DNA of 64,000 nucleotides from JANQRZ01 sp965214485 (GTDB taxonomy: Bacteria; Bacteroidota; Rhodothermia; Rhodothermales; JANQRZ01), in assembly GCA_965214485.1 (NCBI GenBank), contig CBDCBW010000001.1, forward strand, positions 1 through 64,000, given 5' to 3'. The notes below the pieces were generated by a model. It was not told where the DNA came from and made no database searches. It saw nothing but the letters and a program-made list of their open reading frames with translations. Below are positions 46,316 to 56,123 of the stretch, piece by piece. Each line of letters opens with the position of its first letter. Position 1 is the stretch's first letter. The position numbers and the translations under genes are program-made.

Positions 46316-47088
46316 CACGAGAGGAGTACGTGCCGAAGGCCGATCACCCCCATCATCCGGCCCGTCGCCCCGCCGTCGGCGCGGTACGAGAAGAAGCGCT
46401 CCGTGTCGAAGGTGCTCGCCCCCTCGACCTCGATGTGCGCGCGCTCGATCCCCGTTTTGAGGAGCTGTGTGACGATCGCGCCGGGGAGGTCGACGTGCGG
46501 CTTGGCCCAGCCTTCGCGCTCGAGGACGTGGTCCTCGTCGAACTGCCGCGCCACCTCGGTCCCGACCTCGAAGTCTTTCGGCCCGATGCAGGGGCTGACG
46601 TACGCCCGCATCCGCTCCGGTTCGGCCCCGAGCTTGCGCATCGCCTCGACGGTCATCGTCGGAATCCCGCCGACGGCCCCGCGCCACCCGGCGTGGCACG
46701 CCCCGGCGACGTGCGCTTCGGCGTCGGCCAGGAGCACGGCCCCGCAGTCGGCGACGGTGATGCCGAGGGCGATCCCGCGCCGGTTCGTGACGTGGCCGTC
46801 GGTGCGCTTGATGTGGCCGGCCTCGGTGCGGGCGGTCACGCTCACGCCGTGGACCTGCCCAATCGTGGCGAGGTCCTCCGGGGCGAACCCGAGCGCGTCG
46901 AGGAGCCGGCGGCGGTTCTCGCGCACCGCGGCCTCCTCGTCCCCCGTCGTGAGGCCGAGGTTGAGGGTGTCGAACGGTGCCTTGCTCACCCCGCCCGCGC
47001 GCGTGCTGAACCCGGCGACGACGCCCGGCAGGTCGGCGAAGACGGCGGGGCGGATGAGGTCGAGCGCGGAGGTCGCGGGCGTTCCCAT
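46315..47088 (-). CDS. pgeF: Laccase-domain/PgeF protein (peptidoglycan editing factor, YfiH)
   Basis: A 257-residue copper- or zinc-binding laccase-domain enzyme. GFSTRAGGVS, GQVHGVSV, GITVADCGAVLLAD, HVAGACHAGWRGAVGGI and YVSPCIGPKDFEVG are all present. YfiH/PgeF homologues edit peptidoglycan precursors and some process purine nucleosides; which applies here is open. The ATG at 47088 (MGTPATSALD) is preferred because upstream DNA is a palindromic repeat. Confidence 0.9.
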   Translation of the reverse strand: MGTPATSALDLIRPAVFADLPGVVAGFSTRAGGVSKAPFDTLNLGLTTGDEEAAVRENRRRLLDALGFAPEDLATIGQVHGVSVTARTEAGHIKRTDGHVTNRRGIALGITVADCGAVLLADAEAHVAGACHAGWRGAVGGIPTMTVEAMRKLGAEPERMRAYVSPCIGPKDFEVGTEVARQFDEDHVLEREGWAKPHVDLPGAIVTQLLKTGIERAHIEVEGASTFDTERFFSYRADGGATGRMMGVIGLRHVLLS

Positions 47089-47122
47089 CGATGGGTTAAA
47101 CGCGTGAGGGGCTGGAATAGAC

Positions 47123-47154
47123 ACGTAGGGGTCCGATCGATCCAACCCCTACGT
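47123..47154. repeat. ACGTAGGGGT palindrome between the TPR gene and pgeF
   Basis: ACGTAGGGGT (47123-47132) and ACCCCTACGT (47145-47154) pair perfectly around a GATC-rich centre. This is the TAGGGG motif also seen at 13457, 19711 and 21315. Confidence 0.65.
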
Positions 47155-47155
47155 A

Positions 47156-47203
47156 ACCAGACGGGAGGGAAGACTCAGCACCAGACGGGAGGGCAGACTC
47201 AGC
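47156..47203. repeat. 24-bp tandem duplication over the TPR gene stop
   Basis: ACCAGACGGGAGGG(A/C)AGACTC and AGC occur twice (47156-47179, 47180-47203) with one mismatch. The TGA stop of the TPR gene (47199-47201) lies in the second copy. Confidence 0.8.
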
Positions 47204-48632
47204 GCGTGCGCCGGGTCCGCTCGTCGGTGCCGAAGAGCGGGCGGAGGCGCGCGTCGGCGGCGAGGTCGGGGTAGTGGCGGCGGATTTCGTCCCGGACCGA
47301 CGGGTCGAGCTCGAAGGCCCGCCGGAGCGCGGCCGTCGCCTCGTCGTGGCGCTCGAGTGCGAAGAGGACTTTGGCCTGGTGGACGTGGGCCTCGCTCAGC
47401 TCCGGGTTCACCTCGCCGGCCTTCCGGTAGGCCGCGAGGGCCTGCTCGAGCTGGCTCGCCTCGAAGAGCGTCTCGCCCAGGTCCAGCCACGCCTCCTCGT
47501 TGTCGGGCTCGAGCTCGACCACGCGCGCGTAGGACCGGAGCGACTCGGCGAGGAGGCCGGCGTTGTACTCGCTGTCGGCGCGGGCGTACCAGAACTCGCC
47601 GACCTCGGGGCGGAGGTGGAGCGCGCGGGCGAAGCAGCGGAGCGCGTCGGTGTGGCGCTCGAGCGCGTCGTAGCAGCAGCCCATGCCGTACCACGCCTCG
47701 GGGTACTCGGGGTCGTCCTGCACGGCGCGGCGGAAGTACGTCACCGCCGTCGCGTAGTCCGCGAGCTCCTCGTAGGCCAGGCCGATGTTGTAGTACGTCG
47801 AGGCGTCGCCCTCTTCGTGTTCGAGGACCTTGAGGTAGCTCGCGACCGCCTCCTGGAGCTCGCCCAGGTTGGCGAGCGCGTTGCCCCGGTTGTAGTGCGC
47901 GCTCGCGAAGCCATCGTCGATGGCGAGGGCGAAGTCGTAGCTCGCCACGGCGTCGGCGTAGCGCTCCATCCGGTTGAGGACGATGCCGCGGTTGTACCAC
48001 GCGTTCTGCGAGTACGGGTCGAGCTCGATCTGCCGGTCGTAGGCCGCAACGCTCTCCTCGAAGCGCTCGGCGTGGTCGAGGCAGTAGCCCAGTTCGTACC
48101 AGATTTCGGGGTGCTCGGGGTGGAGCTCGGCGCAGCGCTCGAGGGCGTCGACGGCCTCGTCGAACCGGTCGAGCTTCTCGAAGGTGATGCCCTGGTTGAA
48201 GAGCGCCTCCTCATTGACCGGGTCCACGTCGAGGACGCGGTCGTAGGCCGCGAGCGCGTCGCCGGGCCGGTCGAGGTTGTCGAGCGTGATGCCCCGGTTG
48301 AGGAGGGTTTCGGGGTCGACCGGGTTGAGGGCGAGGGCCTCGTCGTAGGCGTCGAGCGCCTCGTCGTTGCGTTCGAGGTTGTTCAGCAGGACGCCGCGCC
48401 GCAGCCACGCGTCGGAGGAATACGGGTGCGTCTCGATCAGCCGGTCGATCACCCCGAGGGCCGTCTCGAAGCGCCCGCGCTCGAAGTAGAAGGTGGCGAT
48501 TTCCTCGAGCGCCTCGGAGTCGAAATACCGGTGGCCTCCGCTCCGGAGGTCGGCTTCGTAGGCGGAGACGAGATCGTGCAGGGCTTCGTCCCCACGCCCC
48601 TCGTCGTAGTCTTCAAACTCGAACATGCTCAT
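47199..48632 (-). CDS. Tetratricopeptide repeat protein
   Basis: A 477-residue soluble protein of about 12 TPR units. Each repeat has the W/Y-x-x-G-x-x-L and A-L-A-A-Y-D patterns (WLRRGVLLNNLERNDEALDA, NRGITLDNLDRPGDALAAYD, WYNRGIVLNRMERYADAVAS and others). No enzymatic domain is fused and no signal peptide is seen, so it is probably a cytoplasmic protein-protein interaction scaffold. Start at MSMFEFEDYD (48632); an alternative start two codons later is equally good. Confidence 0.9.
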   Translation of the reverse strand: MSMFEFEDYDEGRGDEALHDLVSAYEADLRSGGHRYFDSEALEEIATFYFERGRFETALGVIDRLIETHPYSSDAWLRRGVLLNNLERNDEALDAYDEALALNPVDPETLLNRGITLDNLDRPGDALAAYDRVLDVDPVNEEALFNQGITFEKLDRFDEAVDALERCAELHPEHPEIWYELGYCLDHAERFEESVAAYDRQIELDPYSQNAWYNRGIVLNRMERYADAVASYDFALAIDDGFASAHYNRGNALANLGELQEAVASYLKVLEHEEGDASTYYNIGLAYEELADYATAVTYFRRAVQDDPEYPEAWYGMGCCYDALERHTDALRCFARALHLRPEVGEFWYARADSEYNAGLLAESLRSYARVVELEPDNEEAWLDLGETLFEASQLEQALAAYRKAGEVNPELSEAHVHQAKVLFALERHDEATAALRRAFELDPSVRDEIRRHYPDLAADARLRPLFGTDERTRRTR

Positions 48633-48952
48633 ACGCGTTGCGATGCGGAGTCGGGGTGCGGCGATGCGGAGTGCGCGCCCCGAGGAGGCGTTGCCCGGGG
48701 GGCCGCGTGGGGCGTCAGGCGCGGGTAAGGTACGCGCGGTCTGCTCACTTGCACCATCTACGCCCTTGCACCATCTACGCCGCCGCCCCCCGCGGGTTGC
48801 CGTCTTCATCCATTCGGCACGGCGTAAGTTCCCGTCTCGCGGTGCGTGACGCGCGAGGCGTGAGCGGGGGTTTCGCCGTCGCGCCGGGCGCGCTCACGCC
48901 TCGCGTTTCCGGCTCGACGAGCAGGCTTCACCGCAACGGCATTCCCGACCCT
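48633..48952. other. 320-bp divergent spacer with tandem repeat and palindrome
   Basis: Contains CTTGCACCATCTACGCC twice (48748-48764, 48765-48781) and a 15-bp palindrome (48852-48866 with 48891-48905, CGCGAGGCGTGAGCG type). No gene is seen. Confidence 0.55.
48852..48905. repeat. CGCGAGGCGTGAGCG inverted repeat
   Basis: A perfect 15-bp stem with a 24-base GC-rich loop, 48 bp upstream of tmk. A shorter relative (GGCGTGAGG/CCTCACGCC) lies before accA at about 31360-31401. Confidence 0.6.
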
Positions 48953-49603
48953 ATGCTGATCACCTTCGAGGGCATCGACGGCAGCGGCAAGAGCACGCAG
49001 GCGCGGCGGCTCCTCGCCCACGCCGAGGCGCAGGGCTGGCAGCCGCTCCTCGTCCGCGAGCCCGGCGGCACCGACCTGTCGGAGCGCATCCGCGGCCTCC
49101 TGCTCGACCCGTCGGCGCACGTCGACCCGCGCGCCGAGCTGCTCCTGTTCGCCGCCGCCCGCGCCCAGCTCGTCCACGAGGTCGTCCGCCCGGCGCTCGG
49201 GGTGGGGCGGCTCGTCATCGCAGACCGCTTCTACGACTCGACGACGGCGTACCAGGGCGCGGGGCGGGAGACCGCCGAGGCGAGCTGGCTCCGCTCGTTC
49301 CACGACTTCGTGACCGGCGGCCTCCGCCCGCGCCGGACCTACCTCGTCGACGTGCCGCTCGACGTGGCGGCGGCGCGGCGCACCGGCGAGCACGACCGGA
49401 TGGAGGACGCCGGGCGCGCGTTCTTCGAGCGCGTCCGCGCGGCCTACCTCCGCCTCGCCGACGCCGAGCCCGAGCGCGTCCTCCGGCTCGACGGCACGCG
49501 CTCGCCCGACGTCCTCCACGGCCAGATCGTGACCGACCTCGAGCGGCTGCGCGCCGAGGTGGGCGGCCCCGCTGCCGGAACCGGAGCCGCCGCCTCCGGT
49601 TGA
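48953..49603 (+). CDS. tmk: Thymidylate kinase
   Basis: A 216-residue enzyme that phosphorylates dTMP to dTDP. The P-loop is FEGIDGSGKSTQARRL at residues 5-20. The TMP-binding REPGGTDLSERIR, the RFYDSTTAYQGAGR lid and YLVDVPLDVAAARR match bacterial Tmk. The start MLITFEGIDG is exact for the family. The downstream fur-family gene follows closely (24 bp). Confidence 0.97.
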   Translation: MLITFEGIDGSGKSTQARRLLAHAEAQGWQPLLVREPGGTDLSERIRGLLLDPSAHVDPRAELLLFAAARAQLVHEVVRPALGVGRLVIADRFYDSTTAYQGAGRETAEASWLRSFHDFVTGGLRPRRTYLVDVPLDVAAARRTGEHDRMEDAGRAFFERVRAAYLRLADAEPERVLRLDGTRSPDVLHGQIVTDLERLRAEVGGPAAGTGAAASG

Positions 49604-49627
49604 GTTTCACCCGCAGCCGCCGCGCCC

Positions 49628-50104
49628 GTGTCCACCCTCCCCCAGGCCCAACTCGACGAAGTCACGCGCGCCTTCAGCGCCTTCCTGAAGGCGCGCGGCC
49701 AGCGCCAGACGCCCGAGCGCTTCGCCATCCTCGACGAGGTCTACACCACCGCCGACCACTTCGACGCCGACGAGCTGTTCCTCCGGCTCGGGCAGAAGGG
49801 CAGCCGCGTCAGCCGCGCCACGGTCTACAACACGCTCGAGCTCCTGCTCGCCTGCGACCTCGTCGTGAAGCACCAGTTCGGGCAGCACCAGGCGAAGTAC
49901 GAGCGGGCCTACGCCTACTGGCAGCACGACCACCTGATCTGCCTCGACTGCGGCGAGATTCTCGAGTTCTGCGACCCGCGCCTCCAGAGCATCCAGGACA
50001 CCGTCGGCGGCATCTACGGGTTCGACATCGCCCAGCACGCCCTCACGCTCTACGGGCATTGCCGCCACGAAGCCTGCGAGCACCGCGAGCGAAACGGAGC
50101 CTAG
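49628..50104 (+). CDS. Fur-family metal-responsive regulator
   Basis: A 158-residue repressor read from GTG 49628. The DNA-binding half has RGQRQTPERFAILDEVY and SRVSRATVYNTLELLLACDL. The zinc-binding half has HHDHLICLDCGEILEF-type cysteines (CLDCG and FCD) and a second pair CRHEACEH. The full Fur/PerR/Zur layout is present; the metal cannot be told from sequence alone. It is likely co-transcribed with tmk. Confidence 0.92.
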   Translation: MSTLPQAQLDEVTRAFSAFLKARGQRQTPERFAILDEVYTTADHFDADELFLRLGQKGSRVSRATVYNTLELLLACDLVVKHQFGQHQAKYERAYAYWQHDHLICLDCGEILEFCDPRLQSIQDTVGGIYGFDIAQHALTLYGHCRHEACEHRERNGA

Positions 50105-50185
50105 GGCCTCGGCAGGCGGTCTGCTGCTTTCTGAGCTGCAGAAGACCCCTTGATTCTGCACTAGAGTGCAAGACTGTTGCTCGTG

Positions 50186-50310
50186 GGCGGACCCCCTGGC
50201 CGTCGGCCCCTCGCTGCGCTCAACGGGCCGACGACCTGTCCCCCTCGTTTGAGGGGGACAGCTTCCGCTGTTCGGAGCGCAGCGATGGCAGCGGAAGCGG
50301 GGGGTCCGCT
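50186..50310. repeat. CTGTCCCC-core palindromic repeat, copy 2
   Basis: Outer arms GCGGACCCCC and GGGGGTCCGC, core CTGTCCCCCTCGTTTGAGGG with GGACAG (50236-50261), and AGCGATGGCAGCG between. Copies 1 and 3 are at 15405-15523 and 51665-51789. Confidence 0.7.
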
Positions 50311-50345
50311 TTCGAGCAAAGGACTACGGCGCTAGGGCGGTGTCG

Positions 50346-50386
50346 CTACGCCGCCTCCGGCTTGAGCCCGTCGAGGTAGTGGCAGC
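50346..50386. repeat. 41-bp copy of the msrA 3' end
   Basis: Matches 51018-51058 at 39 of 41 positions in the same orientation. Read on the minus strand it repeats the last dozen codons and TAG stop of msrA. It lies just beyond the RelE gene, so the toxin-antitoxin pair is framed by two copies of the msrA end. Confidence 0.85.
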
Positions 50387-50412
50387 AGGTTAGCGCACGA
50401 CCTGCGCAGAGG

Positions 50413-50676
50413 CTATCGGTACACCTCCCGCCGATTCCCCACCTTTACCACCTCCACGACGAGCACGTCGTCGGATACGGTGTAGACGATCCGGTAGCTT
50501 CCCTGACGGACGCGGTAGGCCTCTTGCCCTGCGAGCTTCGCGCAGCCCGGCGGACGCGGCTCCTCTGCCAGCGCGCCGATCCGTGCCACGATGCGTTGCC
50601 TGTCCTTCTTCCGCGAGATCGCCCGAATCTCCTTTGCTGCGCTCCGCTTGATCTCGATCCGGTAGCGCTCCGGCAT
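50413..50676 (-). CDS. RelE/ParE-type toxin
   Basis: An 87-residue toxin of the RelE superfamily. YRIEIKRSAAKEIRAISRKK at the N-terminus and LAGQEAYRVRQGSYRIVYTV with VVEVVKVGNRREVYR at the C-terminus are the family core. RelE proteins cut ribosome-bound mRNA. It is translated from a TGATG overlap with the antitoxin stop, so the pair is coupled. Confidence 0.92.
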   Translation of the reverse strand: MPERYRIEIKRSAAKEIRAISRKKDRQRIVARIGALAEEPRPPGCAKLAGQEAYRVRQGSYRIVYTVSDDVLVVEVVKVGNRREVYR

Positions 50677-50912
50677 CAGATCGCGCCTTCGGTTTTCAGC
50701 TTCCGGACGAACGACTCGAACGAAACCGCAGGCTCGTCCGCACGCTCTGCGAGCGCGGCGAGATCGTCGGCATCCTCGGCGAGCAGCACCCGGACGGCCT
50801 CATTGACGACGTCCGAGATGGACCGCTCGGTGGCGGCAGCCTTGAGGCGGAGGGCCTTGTGGAGCGCGGAGTCGAAGTAGACTGTGGCGCGCTTGGGAGG
50901 GGGCGTGGGCAT
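50676..50912 (-). CDS. Ribbon-helix-helix antitoxin
   Basis: A 78-residue DNA-binding antitoxin. The N-terminal strand and helices (RATVYFDSALHKALRLKAA, RSISDVVNEAVRVLL) form a ribbon-helix-helix domain; the acidic C-terminus (DDLAALAERADEPAVSFE) would wrap the toxin. It is the first gene of the pair. Two identical 18-bp repeats 5 bp before its start look like its own operator. Confidence 0.88.
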   Translation of the reverse strand: MPTPPPKRATVYFDSALHKALRLKAAATERSISDVVNEAVRVLLAEDADDLAALAERADEPAVSFESFVRKLKTEGAI

Positions 50913-50916
50913 CGGA

Positions 50917-50952
50917 GGGTTCGGTGTGCAGAAGAGGTTCGGTGTGCAGAAG
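50917..50952 (-). promoter_or_regulatory. Tandem 18-bp operator-like repeat of the toxin-antitoxin pair
   Basis: AGGTTCGGTGTGCAGAAG is repeated exactly (50917-50934, 50935-50952) immediately upstream of the antitoxin. Ribbon-helix-helix antitoxins repress by binding such repeats; binding is inferred. Confidence 0.6.
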
Positions 50953-51017
50953 CGCTACAGCGTCAAAACAGCGCCAACACACTGTGGTCAGCCGACGGTT
51001 TCGTGGAAGCTCGCACC

Positions 51018-51566
51018 CTACGCCGCCTCCGGCTTGAGCCGGTCGAGGTAGTGGCGGCGGAGCTTCGAAACCTTCGGCGCGATCACGGCCTGACAGTAGG
51101 GCTGGCCGGGGTTCCGGCCGAAGTAGTCCTGGTGGTGCTCCTCTGCCTCGTAAAACGCGCCGAGCGGAGCCACCTCCGTCACGATGCCGCTGTCGAAGAT
51201 CTGCTGGTTCGTGAGGTCGGCGATGACCTCGTCGGCGACGCGCTGTTGCTCGTCGCTGTCGTAGAAAATGGCGGAGCGGTACTGCGTGCCGGCGTCCGCG
51301 CCCTGCCTGTTGAGCGTCGTCGGGTCGTGGGTGGCGAAGAAGACGTAGAGCAGGTCGCGGAAGGAGACTACGCCGGGGTCGAAGTGCACTTGGACGACTT
51401 CGGCGTGGCCGGTGCGCCCGCCGCAGACCTCGCGGTAGGACGGGTTCTTGACGTTGCCGCCGGTGTAGCCGGAGACGACGCGCTCGACGCCCTTGAGAGG
51501 CTGCATCACAGCCTCGACGCACCAGAAGCAGCCGCCGCCGAGCGTAGCAATGTGGAGATCACTCAT
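51018..51566 (-). CDS. msrA: Peptide methionine sulfoxide reductase A
   Basis: A 182-residue enzyme that reduces methionine-S-sulfoxide. The catalytic ATLGGGCFWCVEAV motif (Cys near residue 13) is followed by GYTGG, then YREVCGGRTGHAEVVQVHFD, the GTQYRSAIFY motif and EEHHQDYFGRNP. The length is normal for the family. The last 12 codons and stop are copied at 50346-50386 beyond the toxin-antitoxin module. Confidence 0.96.
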   Translation of the reverse strand: MSDLHIATLGGGCFWCVEAVMQPLKGVERVVSGYTGGNVKNPSYREVCGGRTGHAEVVQVHFDPGVVSFRDLLYVFFATHDPTTLNRQGADAGTQYRSAIFYDSDEQQRVADEVIADLTNQQIFDSGIVTEVAPLGAFYEAEEHHQDYFGRNPGQPYCQAVIAPKVSKLRRHYLDRLKPEAA

Positions 51567-51664
51567 CGGGAGATCGGGTTCGGTGGAAGGGGAGGCTGCT
51601 ACGCCCGATCCTCACGCAGGCTCCGTCGCTGCCGCCCGATCTCCTCACGTCTCGGTAACGTCGG

Positions 51665-51789
51665 CACCCCCCCGTTCAGTTTGCGGTCACTCGCTACGCT
51701 CGCTCTCGGCTTCACCGAACTGTCCCCCTCGACGAGGGGGACAGCTTCTTGCGCCCTGAGTGCAGCGATGGCGCAAGAGGCGGGGGTCA
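51665..51789. repeat. CTGTCCCC-core palindromic repeat, copy 3
   Basis: Outer arms GGCACCCCCC and GGGGGTCA with core CTGTCCCCCTCGACGAGGGG with GACAG (51720-51744), and a CAGCGATGGCGC segment as in copy 2. The S46 peptidase stop codon lies in its right arm. Confidence 0.7.
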
Positions 51790-53883
51790 CCGCACCGCAT
51801 CGGCCTCGGCCTCGGTCTCGACGAGCGAGCCGGTGCGAAGCTCTTGGGCGGCCCGGTCGAGGTCGTAGACGGTGTCAAGCGCTTCGAGCACGGCGCGGGC
51901 GTCGACCATCACGTTGCGGCCCCGGTCGGCGAAGTAGATGTAGTCCCGGCTGAGGCCCTCGATCGTCCGGTCGAAGTTGAGGCCGACGAGGCGGAGGTCG
52001 CGGTCCACGGCGGGCGAGCCGGAGTTGCCGCCGATGGTGTCGGAGGTCGAGACGAAGTTGAGCGGGGTCGAGCGGTCGAGGCCCGGCGGGGCCGGGAGCC
52101 ACGCCTCGGGGAGCCGCCACTCGGAGTCCTGCCCGAACGAGGTGTTGCGGTCGTAGAGCCCGAAGAACGTCGTGTGCGGCGGGGCGACGGTGCCGTTGTA
52201 GTCGTACCCGCGCACGACGCCGTCGGTGAAGCGCGGCGAGAAGGTCGCGTCCGGCGGGACATTCGTGCCGTAGACCGCGAACCGCGCCTGCCCGAGCCGA
52301 CGGGCCACCTCGGCTTCCTGCTCCCCGACGCCAGCGCTTGCGCTTTGGTAGTCGGCGTAGCGCGGGAGGATGAGGCGAGCGAGCGCAACCGCCGAGTCAT
52401 CCTCGGGCACCGTCCGAGCAGGCTCTTCGGCACCCGAATAGACCGAGCCGTCGATGATCGCCTCAGCAGCCGCTTCGGGCGTCCGCCCGTCGAGCAGGGG
52501 GTCGATGAACGCTGGCTCGAGGTAGCGCTGGAACTGGCGGAGTTGGGCAGCGAGATAGGCCCGGTCCAACTCTGGCGGTAGGTCGGCGACGGCGTCTAGC
52601 TCGCTACGCAACTCATTCATCGCCCCGTCCGGCGCACCCGCCTGCTGCATCGCCAGAAGCTGGGCGGCCAGAACCGCCCGGCGCAGCGTGGAGGACGAGA
52701 AGGCCGGATTCGTCAAGCCCACGAACGCGCTGTACTCCGGCGCGATCTCGCGCTTCCGCCGCTGGACGGTTTCCATCTCGCGGATCAGCCCGCCGTACTC
52801 AGCCTGCAAGTCGGCGTCGGACTTCACCGCCTGGCGGAACTGCCGCTCGAAGTCGCGGCGGCGCGACATGATGATCTCGTTCGAGAGCGCGTCCTCCCGG
52901 CCCTGGTACGCCTTCCGCGCGTTGCTCAGCCCGAAGCGCTGGTTGCGCACGCTCTCGTCGGGGTGGTCGTCGAGGTAGGCGTCGATGGCGGCGAGGCGTC
53001 CGTTGAGAAACTCGAGCACGGCGCCGATCTGCACGTCGCGCCGCCATTCAAGCTGGGCGAAGGTGTCGCCCCGGTCTGTCGAGCCGGGGTTGCCGATGAC
53101 GAAGACGAGGTCGCCGGGCGAGACGCCCTCGGTGCTCCACGGGAAGTAGAAGTCCGACGTGTCGAGCGGCTCGCCGTCCGGCCCGTAGACGCGGAGCAGC
53201 GCGAAGTCGAGCGCGTAGCGCGGGTAGGTGAAGTTGTCCGGGTCGCCGCCGAAGAAGCCGAGCTGCTCCTCGGGCGCGGCGACGAGCCGGAGGTCGTCGT
53301 AGCGCCGGAAGGTGTAGGCCGAGAACCGGCCCCCGTTGTAGAGCGAGACGACCTGCACGGTGAGCCCGTCCCCGGTCGCTAGCTCGGCTTCGATCTCGGT
53401 GGTCGTAGTGGTGCGCGCATCGGCCCGCTCGGCGTCGGTCTGCGCCGCGTCGAGCGCGGCATTCATCCGGTCCGTCACGTCGGTGATCTCGACGAGCTGA
53501 TCGACGTAGAGCCCGGGGACGCGGCGCTCCTCGCTAAGCGAGCGGGCGAAGAACCCCTCGTCGAGGAGCATCTCCCCCGGCAGCGTCACGTCCACGACGC
53601 TGCCGCGCACGCAGTGGTGGTTCGTCGCGACGAGGCCGTCGCGCGAGACGAACGACGCGGAGCAGCCCGGCAGGCGGAGCGCCGCGAGGCGGGCGCGCTC
53701 GAACCACGCGGCGTCCGGGCGCAGGCCGTAGGTCTCGGCGAGGTAGTCCACCGGCGGGTTCTCGAAGAGCCACATCTTTCCGTTGTCGAGCGGCCCGGCG
53801 CGCATCACGTCGGCGTCCTGGGCGGAGGCAGGCGCGGCGAGGAGGACGGCGAAAAGCAGAGCGAGCAGGCGAGAGATCGGCAT
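51787..53883 (-). CDS. S46-family dipeptidyl peptidase
   Basis: A 698-residue periplasmic serine peptidase of the DPP7/DPP11 type, which frees dipeptides from peptides. A signal peptide ends near PASAQD. The catalytic His lies in ATNHHCVRGS, the Asp in YALDFALLRVYG, and the Ser in GGNSGSPAVD. The NGKMWLFENPP start and FGGDPDNFTYPRY segment are diagnostic. The residue that sets DPP7 or DPP11 specificity cannot be placed without alignment. It is divergent from dnaK. Confidence 0.93.
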   Translation of the reverse strand: MPISRLLALLFAVLLAAPASAQDADVMRAGPLDNGKMWLFENPPVDYLAETYGLRPDAAWFERARLAALRLPGCSASFVSRDGLVATNHHCVRGSVVDVTLPGEMLLDEGFFARSLSEERRVPGLYVDQLVEITDVTDRMNAALDAAQTDAERADARTTTTTEIEAELATGDGLTVQVVSLYNGGRFSAYTFRRYDDLRLVAAPEEQLGFFGGDPDNFTYPRYALDFALLRVYGPDGEPLDTSDFYFPWSTEGVSPGDLVFVIGNPGSTDRGDTFAQLEWRRDVQIGAVLEFLNGRLAAIDAYLDDHPDESVRNQRFGLSNARKAYQGREDALSNEIIMSRRRDFERQFRQAVKSDADLQAEYGGLIREMETVQRRKREIAPEYSAFVGLTNPAFSSSTLRRAVLAAQLLAMQQAGAPDGAMNELRSELDAVADLPPELDRAYLAAQLRQFQRYLEPAFIDPLLDGRTPEAAAEAIIDGSVYSGAEEPARTVPEDDSAVALARLILPRYADYQSASAGVGEQEAEVARRLGQARFAVYGTNVPPDATFSPRFTDGVVRGYDYNGTVAPPHTTFFGLYDRNTSFGQDSEWRLPEAWLPAPPGLDRSTPLNFVSTSDTIGGNSGSPAVDRDLRLVGLNFDRTIEGLSRDYIYFADRGRNVMVDARAVLEALDTVYDLDRAAQELRTGSLVETEAEADAVR

Positions 53884-54115
53884 GGTAGAAGGGGGCAGAA
53901 GAGGGGCGGGGAGGCGGGCGCAGGAGGACAGCAGCGGCGGCGCAGGTCGGAAGCTACGCTCCCTCGCCGCGCCGGTGGCGGCCTCTCGCCGGCTGCCCTG
54001 CCATTCTGTCCGGGTCGCCGGGGTGGCACCGTTCTTGGGAAAAGAGGCGTGCGGGCCGGGCACTCCGCCGGCTCTTCCCTTTTGACAGTTTCCCTTTCGC
54101 AACACCCCCATCGCA

Positions 54116-56038
<1,923 letters not shown>

Positions 56039-56058
56039 CGCCGCTCCCGCCCAGCCGA

Positions 56059-56105
56059 AGCCCCGGCTGCCCGCTCGCTCCGAGCGCCGCAGCCGGGGCT
56101 TTCTT
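56059..56105 (+). terminator. Rho-independent terminator of dnaK
   Basis: AGCCCCGGCTGC (56059-56070) pairs with GCAGCCGGGGCT (56089-56100), an inner CGCTC/GAGCG stem strengthens it, and TTCTT follows. It lies about 20 bp after the dnaK stop. Confidence 0.85.
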
Positions 56106-56123
56106 ATGGACTACGGGCGATGA

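Larger units (their letters stand above)
50105..50412. other. 308-bp spacer with repeat and msrA 3'-end copy
   Basis: Carries the CTGTCCCC-core palindromic repeat (50186-50310) and a 41-bp copy of the msrA 3' end (50346-50386). No gene is seen. Confidence 0.7.

Noticed and set aside
54082..54087. TTGACA as a -35 box for dnaK
   Set aside because: It is only 28 bp from the start codon and no -10 box fits between; probably chance.
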